Below are positions 55,810-62,914 of a stretch of DNA of 64,000 nucleotides, piece after piece. Location of the stretch: the NCBI RefSeq assembly GCF_001686925.1, contig NZ_LVEN01000050.1:1-64000 (forward strand), read 5' to 3'. Numbering within the stretch: the first letter of the stretch is position 1; every line of letters begins with the position of its first letter. This DNA is from Flavobacterium piscis (GTDB lineage: Bacteria > Bacteroidota > Bacteroidia > Flavobacteriales > Flavobacteriaceae). The position numbers were made by a program, and so were the translations under genes. The notes beneath the pieces are model-generated. The model saw only the letters and a list, made by a program, of their open reading frames with translations, ran no database searches and was not told the origin of the DNA.

Positions 55810-56697
55810 TTAATTTCTCTTATCTTCTCCCCAAAGTAATTTATTTCTTAAGGTTTTTAAGAAAGTTTCACCTGGAATTTCGATCATATTTATTTTAAAG
55901 TTTGTTTTGCAAATTGTTAAAACTGATTCGTTTTTTACCGAAGCAATTCTGGAATCTAATGAAACTAAATATTGGTCTTCTCTTCCTGAAACACGAAGTT
56001 TGATCTCTGTATTATCGGGTATTACAAGAGGTCTGGCGTTTAAATTATGTGGAGCAATTGGTGTAATGACTAAACTTTCGACATTTGGAGTTAAAATTGG
56101 TCCTCCACAACTTAACGAATATCCGGTAGAACCGGTAGGAGTAGAAATGATAAGACCATCTGCCCAATATGAGTTTAAATATTCATCATTTAAATAAGTA
56201 TCAACCGTAATCATCGATGTGGTATCTTTTCGGCTCACAGTCACTTCATTCATGGCAAAATTCAGATTCTCTTCGATTGCATCGTTTTTTGGTTCACAAG
56301 TTAAACTAAGTAAAGTTCTGTTAGAAATAGTGTAGTTTTTATCAATTACAAATTGAAGAAAATTATCAATACTTTCTTTAGGTACAGTTGCCAGAAATCC
56401 TAATCGGCCTGCATTTATTCCTAATATTGGAACACCAGAATTACGAACTAAAGTTGCGGCTCTTAAAATAGTTCCGTCGCCGCCAATACTAATCAGCATT
56501 TCAAAACTATTATCTAAAGAAGTACTTGCCGAAAAAGTTTTGTATTCTTTTTTAATAAGTTGTTTTTCGTAAAGCATTTTCAGAAAGTTTTCTTCAATTA
56601 CCATTTCGACATTATTGGTATTGAAAAATATAAAGATATCTTTAATAATAGGTTCGGTACTATTTTGATAATACTGTCCGTAAATGGCTACTTTCAT
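55810..56697 (-). CDS. nadK: NAD kinase
   Basis: This 295-residue enzyme phosphorylates NAD to NADP. The GGDG motif is at 72-75 (LISIGGDGTILRA). Other motifs are GINAGRLGFLA, NEVTVSRKD and TPTGSTGYSLSCGGP. Length is typical. It lies 125 bp after a CBS gene and before the porG operon, on the same strand. Confidence 0.97.
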   Translation of the reverse strand: MKVAIYGQYYQNSTEPIIKDIFIFFNTNNVEMVIEENFLKMLYEKQLIKKEYKTFSASTSLDNSFEMLISIGGDGTILRAATLVRNSGVPILGINAGRLGFLATVPKESIDNFLQFVIDKNYTISNRTLLSLTCEPKNDAIEENLNFAMNEVTVSRKDTTSMITVDTYLNDEYLNSYWADGLIISTPTGSTGYSLSCGGPILTPNVESLVITPIAPHNLNARPLVIPDNTEIKLRVSGREDQYLVSLDSRIASVKNESVLTICKTNFKINMIEIPGETFLKTLRNKLLWGEDKRN

Positions 56698-56704
56698 TCT
56701 TTGT

Positions 56705-56820
56705 AATTAGATAATGAGTCAATTAGATAATGTGGTAAATGAGTAAATTGGAAAATTTAACCATTAGAAAATCAGACAAATTAATGATCTAATTTTCTTA
56801 TTGGCACATTTTCTAAATTA
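56705..56820. repeat. AT-rich inverted repeat (ATTAGATAATGTGG type)
   Basis: AATTAGATAATGTGG-like sequence on the left and GGCACATTTTCTAAATT on the right form a long imperfect palindrome between nadK and the CBS gene. Confidence 0.7.
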
Positions 56821-56822
56821 TG

Positions 56823-57482
56823 CTATATGTTAAGGTACTTGTCTAAGTAATCTGAGCGTTCTTTCAGGCTATTAATATAAGCATCCTCCTGATGTTCTGA
56901 AATAATTTCATAACCATATCTTCTATAGGTCTGAATAATTTCATTCATTGGGCCAACGCCAATTTTTATGGTAATCTGTACGTTTTCGAGATCGGCTTCA
57001 GATACAAAGCAGCCCAGGATTTTACCATTGTTGCTTTCTACAATTTGAGTTACCTGACCCATAGAGTAATCTAAAAGTCCTTTTTGAACGATAATGATGC
57101 CTCCTTGTTCTTTTAAAAATGGAGTTTCCTGAAAAAACTTCATGATATCTTCCATTTCATAATATCCAATGTAGGTATTATTTTCATCAAGAACCGATAC
57201 TACATTAGTATGATTCTTTGCAAAAACTTCTAAAACATCGAGCCACATCATTGATTTTCGGGCAAAAAATCGTTCCAGAGTGTATTTGTAATCAATAACT
57301 TTTTTATCTGTGTCAAAAGTTTCAACATCATCAGCAGCGATACTTCCAATGAAAATTCCATTTTCCAAAACCGGAAAATGCGAAAAATTCAAATCAGCAA
57401 AAAAGTCCTGAACCGAGGCTATCGTTTCCTGACTATCTATCGCTCTGAAATCATTGGTGATATAGTTTGTAATTTCTGTCAT
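56823..57482 (-). CDS. CBS-domain protein (219 residues)
   Basis: This protein has a CBS pair at about 15-130 (ENGIFIGSIAADDVETF, DENNTYIGYYEMEDIMKFF) and a C-terminal ACT-like half (IGVGPMNEIIQTYRRYGYEIIS). The ATG at 57482 gives MTEITNYITND; an upstream in-frame start at 57527 would add a hydrophobic non-conserved tail. It faces pdxJ across a short divergent region. The ligand and partner are unknown. Confidence 0.88.
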   Translation of the reverse strand: MTEITNYITNDFRAIDSQETIASVQDFFADLNFSHFPVLENGIFIGSIAADDVETFDTDKKVIDYKYTLERFFARKSMMWLDVLEVFAKNHTNVVSVLDENNTYIGYYEMEDIMKFFQETPFLKEQGGIIIVQKGLLDYSMGQVTQIVESNNGKILGCFVSEADLENVQITIKIGVGPMNEIIQTYRRYGYEIISEHQEDAYINSLKERSDYLDKYLNI

Positions 57483-57548
57483 AAATCTGTTAAGGATATT
57501 TGATGCAAAATAATCAAAAAATAGCAAAAACTGCTACGTTTTACTTTG

Positions 57549-57556
57549 TATTTTTG
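57549..57556 (+). promoter_or_regulatory. -10 box of pdxJ
   Basis: TATTTTTG (TAnnTTTG), 42 bp before the pdxJ ATG. Confidence 0.5.
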
Positions 57557-57598
57557 TCGTAACAAATATAGTGTTACTAGAATTAATTATCTATTTAT

Positions 57599-58312
57599 AT
57601 GACAAAGTTAAGTGTAAATATCAATAAAATTGCAACCCTTCGAAATGCACGAGGAGGAAATGTTCCTGATTTACTAAAAGTGGCCACTGATATTCAGAAA
57701 TTCGGAGCCCAGGGAATTACAATTCATCCACGTCCGGATGAGCGCCATATTCGTTATCAGGATGCACGCGATTTAAAAGCAATCGTTCATACTGAATATA
57801 ATATCGAAGGAAATCCACAGCATAATTTTATCGATTTAGTTTTAGAATGCAAACCAACGCAAGTAACATTGGTTCCGGATGCCATTGGAGCAATTACATC
57901 TTCTGCAGGCTGGGATACAATAAAAAATCAATCGTATTTGACCGAAGTGATTCAGGAATTTCAGCGTAACGGAATCAGAACGTCTATTTTTGTTGATCCT
58001 GTTTTGGATATTATCGAAGGAGCAAAAAAAACAGGAACTGATCGTATCGAATTGTATACCGAAGCTTTTGCACATCAATATGACTTAGGAAACAAAAACG
58101 GAATTGACCCTTACGTGAAAGCTGCAGAATTGGCCAACGAATTAGATTTAGGAATTAATGCCGGACACGATTTAAGTTTAGATAATATTCAGTTCTTCAA
58201 ACAAAATATTCCAGGTTTATTAGAAGTTTCTATTGGTCACGCTTTAATTGCAGAAGCCCTTTATCTTGGATTGGATAATGTAGTGAATATGTATTTGAAT
58301 AAATTGAAGTAA
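57599..58312 (+). CDS. pdxJ: pyridoxine 5'-phosphate synthase
   Basis: This 237-residue TIM-barrel enzyme condenses 1-deoxyxylulose-5-phosphate with aminoacetone phosphate to pyridoxine phosphate in B6 synthesis. The motifs are LSVNINKIATLRNARGG, TIHPRPDERHIR and LGINAGHDLS...EVSIGHALI. The alpha/beta hydrolase downstream is separated by a repeat. Confidence 0.96.
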   Translation: MTKLSVNINKIATLRNARGGNVPDLLKVATDIQKFGAQGITIHPRPDERHIRYQDARDLKAIVHTEYNIEGNPQHNFIDLVLECKPTQVTLVPDAIGAITSSAGWDTIKNQSYLTEVIQEFQRNGIRTSIFVDPVLDIIEGAKKTGTDRIELYTEAFAHQYDLGNKNGIDPYVKAAELANELDLGINAGHDLSLDNIQFFKQNIPGLLEVSIGHALIAEALYLGLDNVVNMYLNKLK

Positions 58313-58349
58313 GGTTTATAAAGAGCTATTTCTCAGAGATACATAAAAA

Positions 58350-58412
58350 ATACACACAGAGATTCTCAAAGAAAATTTTGTGCTTCTTTGTGTAAAACCT
58401 TTGTGGAATAAG
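58350..58412. repeat. imperfect inverted repeat CACAGAGATTCTCAAAG / CTTTGTG type
   Basis: Between pdxJ and the hydrolase, ACACACAGAGATTCTCAAAGAA is nearly complementary to CTTCTTTGTGTAAAACCTTTGTGG. From memory, similar elements are frequent between flavobacterial genes. Confidence 0.6.
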
Positions 58413-58436
58413 TTTTTCAATAAAAAATAATAAAAA

Positions 58437-59201
58437 ATGTTATACTCAAAAATAGAAGGCGAAGGAAAACCATTTGTCATCATGCACGGATTTTTAGGAA
58501 TGTCTGATAACTGGAAAACCTTGGCAGGACAATATGTAGAAGCCGGATTTCAGGTTCATATTTTAGATTTAAGAAATCACGGTCGTAGTTTTCATTCAGA
58601 CGAATGGAGTTATGAAGCCATGGTGCAGGACGTATTTGAATATTGCCAGGCAAATCAATTGACTAAAATCGATATTTTAGGTCATTCGATGGGCGGAAAA
58701 GTAGCCATGCTTTTTGCTACCACACATCCTGAAATTGTAGATAAACTAATTGTGGCCGATATTGGTCCAAGATTTTACAAACAACACCATCAGGATATTT
58801 TGGCAGGTTTAAATGCTGTTGACTTTTCTGTAAAACCCAGCCGTAATGATGTCGAAGCAACTTTATCAGAATATGTTGCCGATTTTGTAACGCGCCAGTT
58901 TTTGTTGAAAAATTTATATTGGCAGGAACCGGGACAATTGGCTTTTCGATTTAATCTAACCGCTTTCAATAATAATCTGGATGCTATCGGGAAAGCTTTA
59001 AATGAGAATTTGGTTTTCGATAAACCAACCTTGTTTATTCGTGGAGGAAATTCCGGATATATTCAGGATGCTGATTTTGACGCTATACGTCAGCAATTTC
59101 CAAACGTTAAATTCGAAACAATTCCAAATGCAGGACATTGGCTTCACGCCGAAAATCCTAAATTGTTTTTCGAATTAACAACAGAATTTTTAAAAGAGTA
59201 A
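58437..59201 (+). CDS. alpha/beta hydrolase
   Basis: This 254-residue enzyme has the nucleophile elbow GHSMGG (S84), oxyanion region HGFLG and terminal histidine NAGHWLHAENP (~232). It is similar to the YbfF-like esterase group. Substrate unknown. Confidence 0.93.
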   Translation: MLYSKIEGEGKPFVIMHGFLGMSDNWKTLAGQYVEAGFQVHILDLRNHGRSFHSDEWSYEAMVQDVFEYCQANQLTKIDILGHSMGGKVAMLFATTHPEIVDKLIVADIGPRFYKQHHQDILAGLNAVDFSVKPSRNDVEATLSEYVADFVTRQFLLKNLYWQEPGQLAFRFNLTAFNNNLDAIGKALNENLVFDKPTLFIRGGNSGYIQDADFDAIRQQFPNVKFETIPNAGHWLHAENPKLFFELTTEFLKE

Positions 59202-59229
59202 TAGTTTTATAAAGTTCAAGAAAAAGGAA

Positions 59230-59769
59230 ATGAGTGATCATAGTATATCTATAGTTTGCAGAAAATCAGCTTATCATGGTAATGAAGCTAAAGCAAAAGA
59301 AATTTTACAATGGTTAATATCAAAAGATATTGTTAAGCCTGAACTTTCAAACTGTATTTTAAGTGCTGATAAAGGTTATGCGATTTCTGATGGCGCAAGA
59401 CAAATTGTTTCCTTTCCTGACGAACTTCCTTATTTTCTTATTTCGAATGGACTTGATGTTATAACTTCCCGACAAATATTTGATACAGGCGAAACGGGAA
59501 TAGAAGAATGTATTTGTCCTAATTGCAAAAAAGATATTGCAAAAGAAGATTGGGATTTTTTTTATAATTGGTACGAGGTAAATGATGATCTAATTTGCCC
59601 CTTCTGTAATATTGCGGCAGATATTCATCAATTTAAGTTTACACCAGAATGGGGTTTTAGCGATTTGGGTTTTACATTTTGGAATTGGCCTGAATTTGAA
59701 GATAGTTTTATAAGCGAATTTAAAGAGAAACTAAATTGTGATGTGTCAGTTGTTTATCAGCATATTTAA
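59230..59769 (+). CDS. unknown protein with two CPxC zinc-knuckle motifs
   Basis: This 179-residue protein has CICPNCKKD (~98) and LICPFCNIA (~121), a zinc-ribbon-like pair. The rest is acidic and aromatic (FYNWYEVNDD, FTFWNWPEFEDSF) with no signal peptide. I do not recognise it. The start ATG follows the hydrolase stop by 28 bp. The isolated position and acidic character would also fit an accessory or immunity-type protein, but nothing supports that directly. Confidence 0.75.
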   Translation: MSDHSISIVCRKSAYHGNEAKAKEILQWLISKDIVKPELSNCILSADKGYAISDGARQIVSFPDELPYFLISNGLDVITSRQIFDTGETGIEECICPNCKKDIAKEDWDFFYNWYEVNDDLICPFCNIAADIHQFKFTPEWGFSDLGFTFWNWPEFEDSFISEFKEKLNCDVSVVYQHI

Positions 59770-59864
59770 TTATAATCTCAGCGTGTCATTCATAAAAGTA
59801 GCCTGACAAACAAAGCCTGTTGCAAAATTTTATTACTTTTATTAAAATTTTAAATTCAAAAAAT

Positions 59865-60209
59865 ATGAAAATATTACTTAGACTCCTTGTTACTGCGGCC
59901 TTGGTGTTGTTAATTGCTAATTTTTTAACTGGCGTACATGTTGCGAGTTTTGGCACGGCAGTAATCGTTGCAATTGTTTTAGGATTATTAAATCTTTTTA
60001 TAAAACCAATATTAGTTATCCTTACATTGCCTGTAACATTTATAACTTTAGGTTTATTTTTATTGGTAATTAATGCCATCATTATTTTGTTATGTACCAA
60101 TATTGTAGGAGGTTTTGCAGTCGATTCCTTCTGGACCGCATTGATCTTTAGTGTTATACTATCTATCCTTCAGTCTATTACTTATAAAATATTAGGAGAC
60201 GATAAATAA
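59865..60209 (+). CDS. phage-holin-family-like small membrane protein (YvlD type)
   Basis: This 114-residue protein has four hydrophobic segments (LLRLLVTAALVLLIANFL, VIVAIVLGLLNLFIKPILVILTLP, LFLLVINAIIILLC, FWTALIFSVILSIL). The family is named after phage holins but most members are chromosomal. Start at ATG 59865 (MKILLRLLVT); a TTG at 59820 is less likely. Confidence 0.85.
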   Translation: MKILLRLLVTAALVLLIANFLTGVHVASFGTAVIVAIVLGLLNLFIKPILVILTLPVTFITLGLFLLVINAIIILLCTNIVGGFAVDSFWTALIFSVILSILQSITYKILGDDK

Positions 60210-60261
60210 AATCGAAATCTAAGCGAGTTAAAAACCGCTTCAAATACAATAGATTAAAAAC

Positions 60262-60292
60262 TTGGTTGGGTTGCAAAAATTTTATAATTTTG
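60262..60292 (+). promoter_or_regulatory. promoter of tig
   Basis: TTG at 60262-60264, a 20-bp spacer, then TAATTTTG at 60285-60292 (perfect TAnnTTTG). It overlaps a 13-bp inverted repeat. Confidence 0.6.
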
Positions 60293-60300
60293 CAACCCAA
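60266..60300. repeat. perfect 13-bp inverted repeat over the tig -10 box
   Basis: TTGGGTTGCAAAA (60266-60278) and TTTTGCAACCCAA (60288-60300) flank 9 bases that include the start of the -10 box. It could terminate the upstream gene or be an operator. Confidence 0.75.
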
Positions 60301-60326
60301 TTTTATTATGTAAATTAAAGAAGAAG

Positions 60327-61649
60327 ATGGATATTAAAAGAGTAGCAATAGACGCTGTGAATGAAACGATTGTATTAAACGTTGTTCACATGGATTATAA
60401 AGGTCAGGTAGCAAAAAGAATAAACGAAAAAATGCCATTGGCTACCGTAAAAGGTTTTAGAAAAGGACAAGTTCCTAAAGACCTTGTTGAAAAACAATAC
60501 GGAAAAGCAATTAAGCAGGAAGAAGTTAAAAAAGTAGTAGATTTGGCTTTAGAGCGTTTTGTTCAATCTGAAAGATTAAATCTTTTAGGAACTCCTCTTG
60601 CTAAAGAAAACGAAAACTTTGATTGGGATGCTGAAGAACTAACTTTCGAATACGAAATTGGTTTGGTTCCTAACTTCGAAATTGATTTAGAAGCAAAGAA
60701 TAATATCGTAAAATATATCGTTACTGCTGATGATAAATTAATCGACGGACAAGTAGAGCGTATCCAAAAACAATTCGGAAAAGCAATTCCACAAGATAAA
60801 GTTGAAGCTGATTCTGATTTAACCGGAACTTTCGCTAACGAAGAAAAAGGGATCAACAATACAACTACAATTTCTGTAGCTACTTTCAACAAAGCTGCCG
60901 GAGATAAATTCATTGGTAAAAAAGTGGGTGATGTTGTAACAATAAGTACAAAAGGTTTATTCGAAGACGATCACCAATTAATGGATTACTTAAAAGTAGC
61001 TCATGATGATGTTCACGGTTTAGATGTTGAAGTAAACTTTACTATCGAGGCTATCAACGGAGCTGAATTGGCTGAATTAAATCAAGAGCTTTTTGATAAG
61101 CTTTTTGGTGAAGGAAAAGTAGCTTCTTTAGAAGATTTGAAAGCTAAAATTAAAGAAGATGCTGAAGCGCAGTTTGCACAACAAGCAGATCAAAAATTAT
61201 TGTTAGACGTTCAGGATTTCCTGATCGAAAGTACAAAATTTGATTTACCGGCTGAATTCCTTAAAAAATGGTTGCAAACTGTTGGAGAGAAAAAACTTTC
61301 TGCAGAAGAAGCTGAAGTTGAATACGCAAGATCTGAAAAAGGTTTACGTTTTCAATTAATCGAAGGAAAAGCAATGGCTCAAAGCAATATCCAAATTACA
61401 TTTGAAGACTTGAAAGCTTTTACAACAAACGCGATTAGACAACAAATGGCTCAATTTGGTCAAACAAACCCAACTGACGAAGAAGTTCAGGGAATCGTGG
61501 CTAGAGTTTTATCTAACCAGGAAGAAGTAAAAAGATTATCTGAGCAAGTTGTTGCTGAAAAATTATTGGAAGTGTTCAAAGAAAAAGCAAATCCAACAAC
61601 TAAAGAAGTAACTTACGAAGAATTTATCGCTGCGTCTTACGGAGAATAA
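60327..61649 (+). CDS. tig: trigger factor (ribosome-associated chaperone)
   Basis: This 440-residue protein has the N-terminal ribosome-binding fold (VKGFRKGQVPKDLVEKQYG, which carries the GFRxGxxP signature), a central domain with diverged peptidyl-prolyl isomerase sequence (~165-245) and a helical C-terminal chaperone domain. Length is normal. It precedes clpP and clpX as in many bacteria. Confidence 0.94.
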   Translation: MDIKRVAIDAVNETIVLNVVHMDYKGQVAKRINEKMPLATVKGFRKGQVPKDLVEKQYGKAIKQEEVKKVVDLALERFVQSERLNLLGTPLAKENENFDWDAEELTFEYEIGLVPNFEIDLEAKNNIVKYIVTADDKLIDGQVERIQKQFGKAIPQDKVEADSDLTGTFANEEKGINNTTTISVATFNKAAGDKFIGKKVGDVVTISTKGLFEDDHQLMDYLKVAHDDVHGLDVEVNFTIEAINGAELAELNQELFDKLFGEGKVASLEDLKAKIKEDAEAQFAQQADQKLLLDVQDFLIESTKFDLPAEFLKKWLQTVGEKKLSAEEAEVEYARSEKGLRFQLIEGKAMAQSNIQITFEDLKAFTTNAIRQQMAQFGQTNPTDEEVQGIVARVLSNQEEVKRLSEQVVAEKLLEVFKEKANPTTKEVTYEEFIAASYGE

Positions 61650-61672
61650 TTTCTAAAACAATAAGTATATTT

Positions 61673-61710
61673 GAGCGTCGGGAAGTTTTTTCCTGACGCT
61701 CTTTTGTTTT
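61673..61710 (+). terminator. intrinsic terminator of tig
   Basis: A 12-bp stem (61673-61684 with 61690-61701, GAGCGTCGGGAA, one G-U) closes a 5-base loop and is followed by TTTTG. Confidence 0.88.
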
Positions 61711-62022
61711 AATTTATTTTTGATTACTTTTCAGAAGCTAATCCAGCTATTCGTTACAAGTTTTTTCTTCCGTTTAAGTTTTTTAAATTCTTGCAAGAGC
61801 TTCTTTCAGTCGCTTTACAAGAATAAAAAAACTAAAAAACGGAATTCAAAAAGCTTTTCACTGCTATCTGGGCTATTTAAGAAGCAAGTTCAAAAACTTG
61901 AAACCTGAAACAAAATTAAACTTGAAACAAAAAACTAAGACAAATTGACATTCTTTATAAAGAGGTATAACCTTTGATGGAAGAATATACAGATATTACG
62001 TAAAACTTAGAACACTTAAAAT
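61711..62022. repeat. 373-bp gene-free gap between tig and clpP with structured repeats
   Basis: After the tig terminator the stretch has no convincing gene. TTCCGTTTAAGTTTTTTAAATTCTTG-like sequence at 61768-61793 is nearly complementary to CAAGAATAAAAAAAC...ACGGAA at 61818-61844, framed by GCTAATCCAGCTATTCG and CTGCTATCTGGGCTATT. Then AACTTGAAAC-type repeats occur at 61881-61930. It looks like a dispersed flavobacterial intergenic element (from memory of the motif style). Confidence 0.65.
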
Positions 62023-62697
62023 ATGAACTACGGTAAAGAATTCAAAAAATTTGCTACAAAGCACCAAGGAGTAAACGCAATGTATTACGATAAAATCGTA
62101 GCAGCGATGAACCCAACAAACATGACTCCATACATTATCGAAGAGCGTCAGTTGAATGTTTCTCAATTAGATGTTTTTTCAAGATTAATGATGGACAGGA
62201 TTATCTTTTTAGGAACTGGTATCGACGATCAAATCGCGAATATCGTTCAGGCTCAGTTATTATTTTTAGAAAGTGCTGATGCATCAAAAGATATTCAAAT
62301 TTATCTAAATTCTCCTGGAGGAAGCGTTTACGCAGGATTGGGAATTTACGACACCATGCAATACATCAAACCAGACGTTGCGACAATTTGTACAGGTATG
62401 GCAGCCTCAATGGGCGCTGTATTATTATGTGCAGGAGCTGCAGGAAAACGTTCGGCTTTACCACATTCAAGAGTAATGATTCACCAGCCATCAGGAGGAG
62501 CACAAGGTGTTGCAACTGATATGGAAATCAACTTACGTGAAATGTTGAAACTAAAAGATGAATTATACAATATCATCTCTCAACATTCAGGACAATCTTT
62601 TGAAAGAGTGCACAAAGACAGTGAGCGTGATTACTGGATGAAAGCTGACGAAGCAAAAGAATACGGAATGATTGATGAAGTATTGAGAAGAGGATAA
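62023..62697 (+). CDS. clpP: ATP-dependent Clp protease proteolytic subunit
   Basis: This 224-residue serine protease has S129 (GMAASMGAV), H154 (RVMIHQPSGG) and Asp ~205. It forms the tetradecameric barrel that ClpX feeds. It has a ~27-residue longer N-terminus than E. coli mature ClpP. It lies between two repeat-rich gaps. Confidence 0.97.
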   Translation: MNYGKEFKKFATKHQGVNAMYYDKIVAAMNPTNMTPYIIEERQLNVSQLDVFSRLMMDRIIFLGTGIDDQIANIVQAQLLFLESADASKDIQIYLNSPGGSVYAGLGIYDTMQYIKPDVATICTGMAASMGAVLLCAGAAGKRSALPHSRVMIHQPSGGAQGVATDMEINLREMLKLKDELYNIISQHSGQSFERVHKDSERDYWMKADEAKEYGMIDEVLRRG

Positions 62698-62712
62698 TTT
62701 TCTAGTTAAAAA

Positions 62713-62825
62713 TTTGTTTCAAGTTTTAGGTTTCAAGTTAACAAAGCAAACTTGACCCGAGGCTGCAAGCCGAACTGGCGAAGCAAACCTGAAACTTGAA
62801 ACCTTTTTTAAAAACTTGAAACAAA
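62713..62825. repeat. inverted repeat of GTTTCAAGTTT/AAACTTGAAAC type
   Basis: TTTGTTTCAAGTTTTAGG...CAAGTT (62713-62739) is complementary to AACTTGAAACC...AACTTGAAACAAA (62793-62825). Related copies lie on the other side of clpP at 61881-61930. Confidence 0.8.
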
Positions 62826-62840
62826 AATATAAGTTAATAG

Positions 62841-62889
62841 GTTGCTAAGTTTTTGAGGTTTTAGTGATAAATCTCAAAAACTTAGTAAC
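62841..62889. repeat. 13-bp perfect inverted repeat adjoining the clpX -10 box
   Basis: CTAAGTTTTTGAG (62845-62857) is the reverse complement of 62873-62885; with one G-U it extends to 17 bp. Its right arm overlaps the start of the clpX -10 box (62886-62893). Confidence 0.75.
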
Positions 62890-62893
62890 TTTG
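62886..62893 (+). promoter_or_regulatory. -10 box of clpX
   Basis: TAACTTTG (TAnnTTTG), 21 bp before the clpX ATG. Confidence 0.55.
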
Positions 62894-62914
62894 TCGCTTA
62901 GTAACTAAATAAGA

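Noticed and set aside
59865..60209. Holin-like gene as evidence of a prophage
   Set aside because: The family is largely chromosomal (YvlD-like) and no phage genes are nearby.
61720..61908. 62-residue plus-strand ORF between tig and clpP
   Set aside because: It is made of the AT-rich structured repeat, has biased Lys/Phe/Ser content and no recognisable domain or promoter of its own; not called as a gene.
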